From positions 186,001 to 250,000 of the forward strand of contig NZ_QAYC01000002.1 of NCBI RefSeq assembly GCF_003053725.1: a DNA stretch of 64,000 nt, in the 5' to 3' direction. Shown here one piece after another: positions 61,922-64,000 of the stretch (positions are counted from its first letter, which is position 1; every line of letters begins with the position of its first letter). This DNA is from Rhodovulum kholense. Lineage in GTDB: Bacteria; Pseudomonadota; Alphaproteobacteria; Rhodobacterales; Rhodobacteraceae. Position numbers and translations under genes: made by a program. The notes under the pieces are model-generated. The model was not told the origin of the DNA, ran no database searches, and worked only from the letters and a program-made list of their open reading frames with translations.

Positions 61922-62647
61922 TTATTCCTCCTTGCAACGCAATCGACATTCCTCACGCGAAATCCTCGAAGGAGATTTACGCGTTCGCCTCGATTCCGCT
62001 TCCAAGTTCGCATGTCGATTTTTTCGGTTTCCACTTGCTTCGCACCCGCGCCCGTTTTTCGAAACGCAGGTTGCCGACTCCGGAAAAGCCAAAAGCCCTC
62101 CGGTTGGTTCAAACTGCATCCCCCGATATGTTGATATCGAAAGCGAGTCCCGAATTCGGGTGCGTCGTCGAAAATAATGTTGATCGAATTGACTCGGCCG
62201 GTCAACGCGGGGAACTTGGCCTCCGGTGGTAATTTCTTGCCGGAGCCGGAGGAGGCCCGAAATTCGCCCTCCGGGGTCCCCGGAATCGGCCTGCCGCAGC
62301 AGCATCGCGCCGATTTTATTTTTCAATTACGTAATCTTATGAAGAACGCGCGAGTCCCCCGGCACCTCCCGAAGGCCCTGTCCGACACGCCCCTGCCCGG
62401 TTCCGACCGAGGTTACCTTGTCCTCCCGATGACAAGAATTTACCGGTCCGCGTAATTTCTTGTCCTCCCGGCCGATTGCACGCCGCGGCCGGCCGGCGCC
62501 AAACCCCTTGTTTTCAAGAGCGATGCGTCCGATTTGCTGCCGCCGTCAAAGGATTACCCGTCATTGTCAAACCCTTCGCGTTGCTGACGGCCCCTGCAAA
62601 ACCCTATTCTCTCTTCAACGACGCGGCCAATCGCGAAGGAAATGGAA
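61922..62647. other. AT-richer divergent intergenic region before glycyl radical genes
   Basis: 726 bp with no convincing gene, clearly less GC-rich than its flanks. It must carry promoters for both units and perhaps a long leader. It contains an ATTACGTAAT palindrome (62326-62335), the repeats listed next, and TTGAC-N7-GTCAA at about 62190-62206. I could not match an FNR or CRP consensus exactly. Confidence 0.55.
62229..62470. repeat. Short repeated motifs in the divergent promoter region
   Basis: GTAATTTCTTG occurs at 62229-62239 and 62452-62462. CTTGTCCTCCCG occurs at 62417-62428 and 62459-62470, 42 bp apart. GACAAG at 62431-62436 makes inverted pairs with both CTTGTC copies; GACAAGAATTTAC (62431-62443) against GTAATTTCTTGTC has one mismatch. 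The clustering suggests multiple binding sites for one regulator. Confidence 0.5.
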
Positions 62648-63238
62648 ATGCCCGGCTCCTCGAAAAAGAAAATCCTCATGATCGTCGGCGACTATTCCGA
62701 AGATTATGAAGTGATGGTTCCCTTTCAGGCGCTTGGAATGGTCGGTTTCCAGGTCGACGCGGCCTGCCCGGGAAAACGCGCGGGCGACACCATAAGGACC
62801 GCGATCCACGATTTCGAGGGCGACCAGACCTATAGCGAAAAACCCGGTCACCTGTTTCATCTGAACGCCGCCTTCGGGCTGATCGAGGCGGACGCCTATG
62901 ACGGCCTCTACCTCGCCGGAGGCCGGGCCTGCGAATACCTGCGGCTCGACGAGGACGTGCTGGCGCTGACCCGCACCGTCATGGAGGCGGACAGGCCGGT
63001 CGCGGCGATCTGCCATGGCCCGCAAATTCTGGCCGCCGCCGGCGTTCTCGCCGGTCGCCGCCTGACGGCCTACCCGGCCGTCGCCCCCGAGATCCGCGCC
63101 GTCGGCGGCACCTATGTCGCCGTCGCGCCGGAAAACACCGTGATCGACGGAAACCTCGCGACGTCTCCGGCTTGGCCCGGACATCCGGGACTGCTGCGCG
63201 CCTTCGCGCGCCAGGTGGCCCCCGACCTCGCGATCTGA
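62648..63238 (+). CDS. DJ-1/PfpI-family protein
   Basis: Cytoplasmic protein of 196 residues of the DJ-1/PfpI superfamily. The nucleophile C122-H123 is in [12 protein letters not shown] (nucleophile elbow), with acidic residues in [13 protein letters not shown] and [14 protein letters not shown]. Members act as glyoxalases, deglycases or hydrolases; a role in removing reactive aldehydes is plausible next to a diol-dehydrating enzyme. I choose ATG 62648, 7 bp after AAGGA; an ATG 6 bp earlier is too close to it. The glycyl radical gene follows after 59 bp. Confidence 0.87.
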   Translation: MPGSSKKKILMIVGDYSEDYEVMVPFQALGMVGFQVDAACPGKRAGDTIRTAIHDFEGDQTYSEKPGHLFHLNAAFGLIEADAYDGLYLAGGRACEYLRLDEDVLALTRTVMEADRPVAAICHGPQILAAAGVLAGRRLTAYPAVAPEIRAVGGTYVAVAPENTVIDGNLATSPAWPGHPGLLRAFARQVAPDLAI

Positions 63239-63297
63239 AGCAATCGGCGCCGGCGGGCCGCGAGGGCTCGGCGGGGCATCACAGCCTGGAGGAAATC

Positions 63298-64000
63298 ATG
63301 ATTGAGAAGGGCTTTACGAAACCGACGGACCGCGTGATGCGGCTCAAGTCCCAGATCATCCACGCCCGGCCCTATGTCGAGTCCGAGCGTGCGGTTCTGG
63401 CGACCGAAGCCTACAAGGCAACCGAAGGGCTGCCTGCGATCCTGCGGCGCGCCAAGGTGGCCGAGAAGATCTTCAACGAGCTTCCCGTGACCATCCGCGA
63501 CGACGAGCTGATCGTCGGCGCGATCACCAAGAACCCGCGCTCGACCGAAATCTGCCCCGAATTCTCGTTCGACTGGGTGGAAGCCGAGTTCGACACCATG
63601 GCGACCCGCGTCGCCGACCCCTTCGAGATCCCGAAGGAAACCGCCGCCGAGCTGCATGAGGCCTTCAAGTACTGGCCGGGCAAGACGACCCAGGCGCTTG
63701 CCGCGTCCTACATGTCGAAAAAGGCCCATGATTGCATGGCCAACGGCGTGTTCACCGTCGGCAACTACTACTTCGGCGGCGTCGGCCATGTCTGCGTGGA
63801 CTACGGCAAGATCCTCAAGATCGGTTTCCGCGGTGTCATCGAACAGGCGATCAAGCTGCTTGAATGCCTCGACGAGAAAGACCCGGGCTTCATCAAGAAG
63901 AAACAGTTCTACAACGCGGTCGTGATCTCCTACAACGCCGCGATCAACTTCGCCCACCGCTATGCGGCGAAGGCGGAAGAGCTGGCCAGGCAGGAATCGA
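63298..64000 (+). CDS. Glycyl radical enzyme, glycerol/diol dehydratase type (N-terminal 234 residues)
   Basis: Open to the window edge; full length should be near 780-800 residues. Begins at ATG 63298 after TGGAGG. From memory, the first 180 residues align without gaps to the B12-independent glycerol dehydratase of Clostridium butyricum, including VESERAVLATEAYKATEG, PAILRRA and RDDELIVG, then VFTVGNYYFGGVGHVCVDYG, where H164 and D168 fall at the glycerol-binding positions. Isethionate lyases and choline lyase differ here as far as I recall. The active-site Cys and the glycyl loop lie off the edge, so the substrate is not proven. Needs an activating enzyme, not in view. Confidence 0.85.
   Translation, partial: MIEKGFTKPTDRVMRLKSQIIHARPYVESERAVLATEAYKATEGLPAILRRAKVAEKIFNELPVTIRDDELIVGAITKNPRSTEICPEFSFDWVEAEFDTMATRVADPFEIPKETAAELHEAFKYWPGKTTQALAASYMSKKAHDCMANGVFTVGNYYFGGVGHVCVDYGKILKIGFRGVIEQAIKLLECLDEKDPGFIKKKQFYNAVVISYNAAINFAHRYAAKAEELARQES

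Noticed and set aside
62149-62160. The 12-bp palindrome CCCGAATTCGGG as an operator
   Set aside because: A single short palindrome of this length is expected by chance in 64 kb and it has no partner copy nearby.
63298-64000. Assignment of the glycyl radical enzyme as isethionate sulfite-lyase or choline trimethylamine-lyase
   Set aside because: The visible N-terminal half lines up better with glycerol dehydratase, and the GVGH/VDYG positions fit diol binding; the decisive C-terminal half is not in the window, so this is not final.

Overview
The window is high-GC alphaproteobacterial DNA, most likely from Rhodobacterales (a Rhodobacter, Rhodovulum or Paracoccus relative). I base this on the many TRAP transporters, a DUF1127 mini-gene, a STAS-cheY-cheA-cheW-cheR-cheY chemotaxis operon, and GC-rich codon use that leaves long antisense open frames. 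No phage, IS element, integrase or CRISPR array was seen. One tRNA gene (Gly, anticodon TCC) is present.

Left part, 1-12.8 kb. A BMP-type ABC importer operon ends in a CodA-like deaminase (partial). Then come an SDR oxidoreductase, a DUF1127 gene, tRNA-Gly, an NtrC-like regulator with its Cache-domain kinase, and an oxalate/formate-type MFS carrier. The carrier is preceded by two similar dyads 42 bp apart that may be the regulator's sites.

12.9-20 kb. A lone HutW/ChuW-type haem radical SAM gene and a methyl-accepting chemotaxis protein come first. A stretch of concentrated decay follows: a Yx(FWY)xxD secreted protein, an ECF sigma factor, its zinc-finger anti-sigma factor and an S8 protease, all broken by stops or frameshifts.

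20-30.3 kb. A GntR regulator, two tandem perfect palindromes, a racemase-fold protein lacking both catalytic cysteines, a complete TRAP transporter and an amidohydrolase form a catabolic cluster for a nitrogen compound. Two secreted c-type cytochromes and a PhoX-type phosphatase with a good Pho box follow.

30.3-44.2 kb. The chemotaxis genes run leftward (STAS, cheY, cheA, cheW, cheR, cheY, a CheZ/CheT-like small protein, a gap with hairpins, cheB, cheD). They look less GC-rich than their surroundings, and CheB has a degenerate receiver. To the right are two transglutaminase-like proteins and an ATP-grasp/alpha-E fusion, an uncharacterised peptide-ligase-type cluster.

44.4-59.5 kb. An NDH-2 dehydrogenase fused to a cyclic-nucleotide-binding domain, a second TRAP transporter, galU, a GH128-like glycanase, a pqiABC-type lipid-transport operon with pqiA split in two, an aminotransferase, a ybaK-like deacylase, a zinc-ribbon protein, and hisF-hisE.

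59.6-64 kb. Two divergent units flank an AT-richer 726-bp intergenic region with repeated motifs. Leftward are an unknown integral membrane protein and acetate kinase, separated by a 14-bp-stem hairpin whose loop is a G-quadruplex motif. Rightward are a DJ-1/PfpI protein and a glycyl radical enzyme of the glycerol/diol dehydratase type, cut by the window edge. This is the best candidate here for an undescribed anaerobic pathway.
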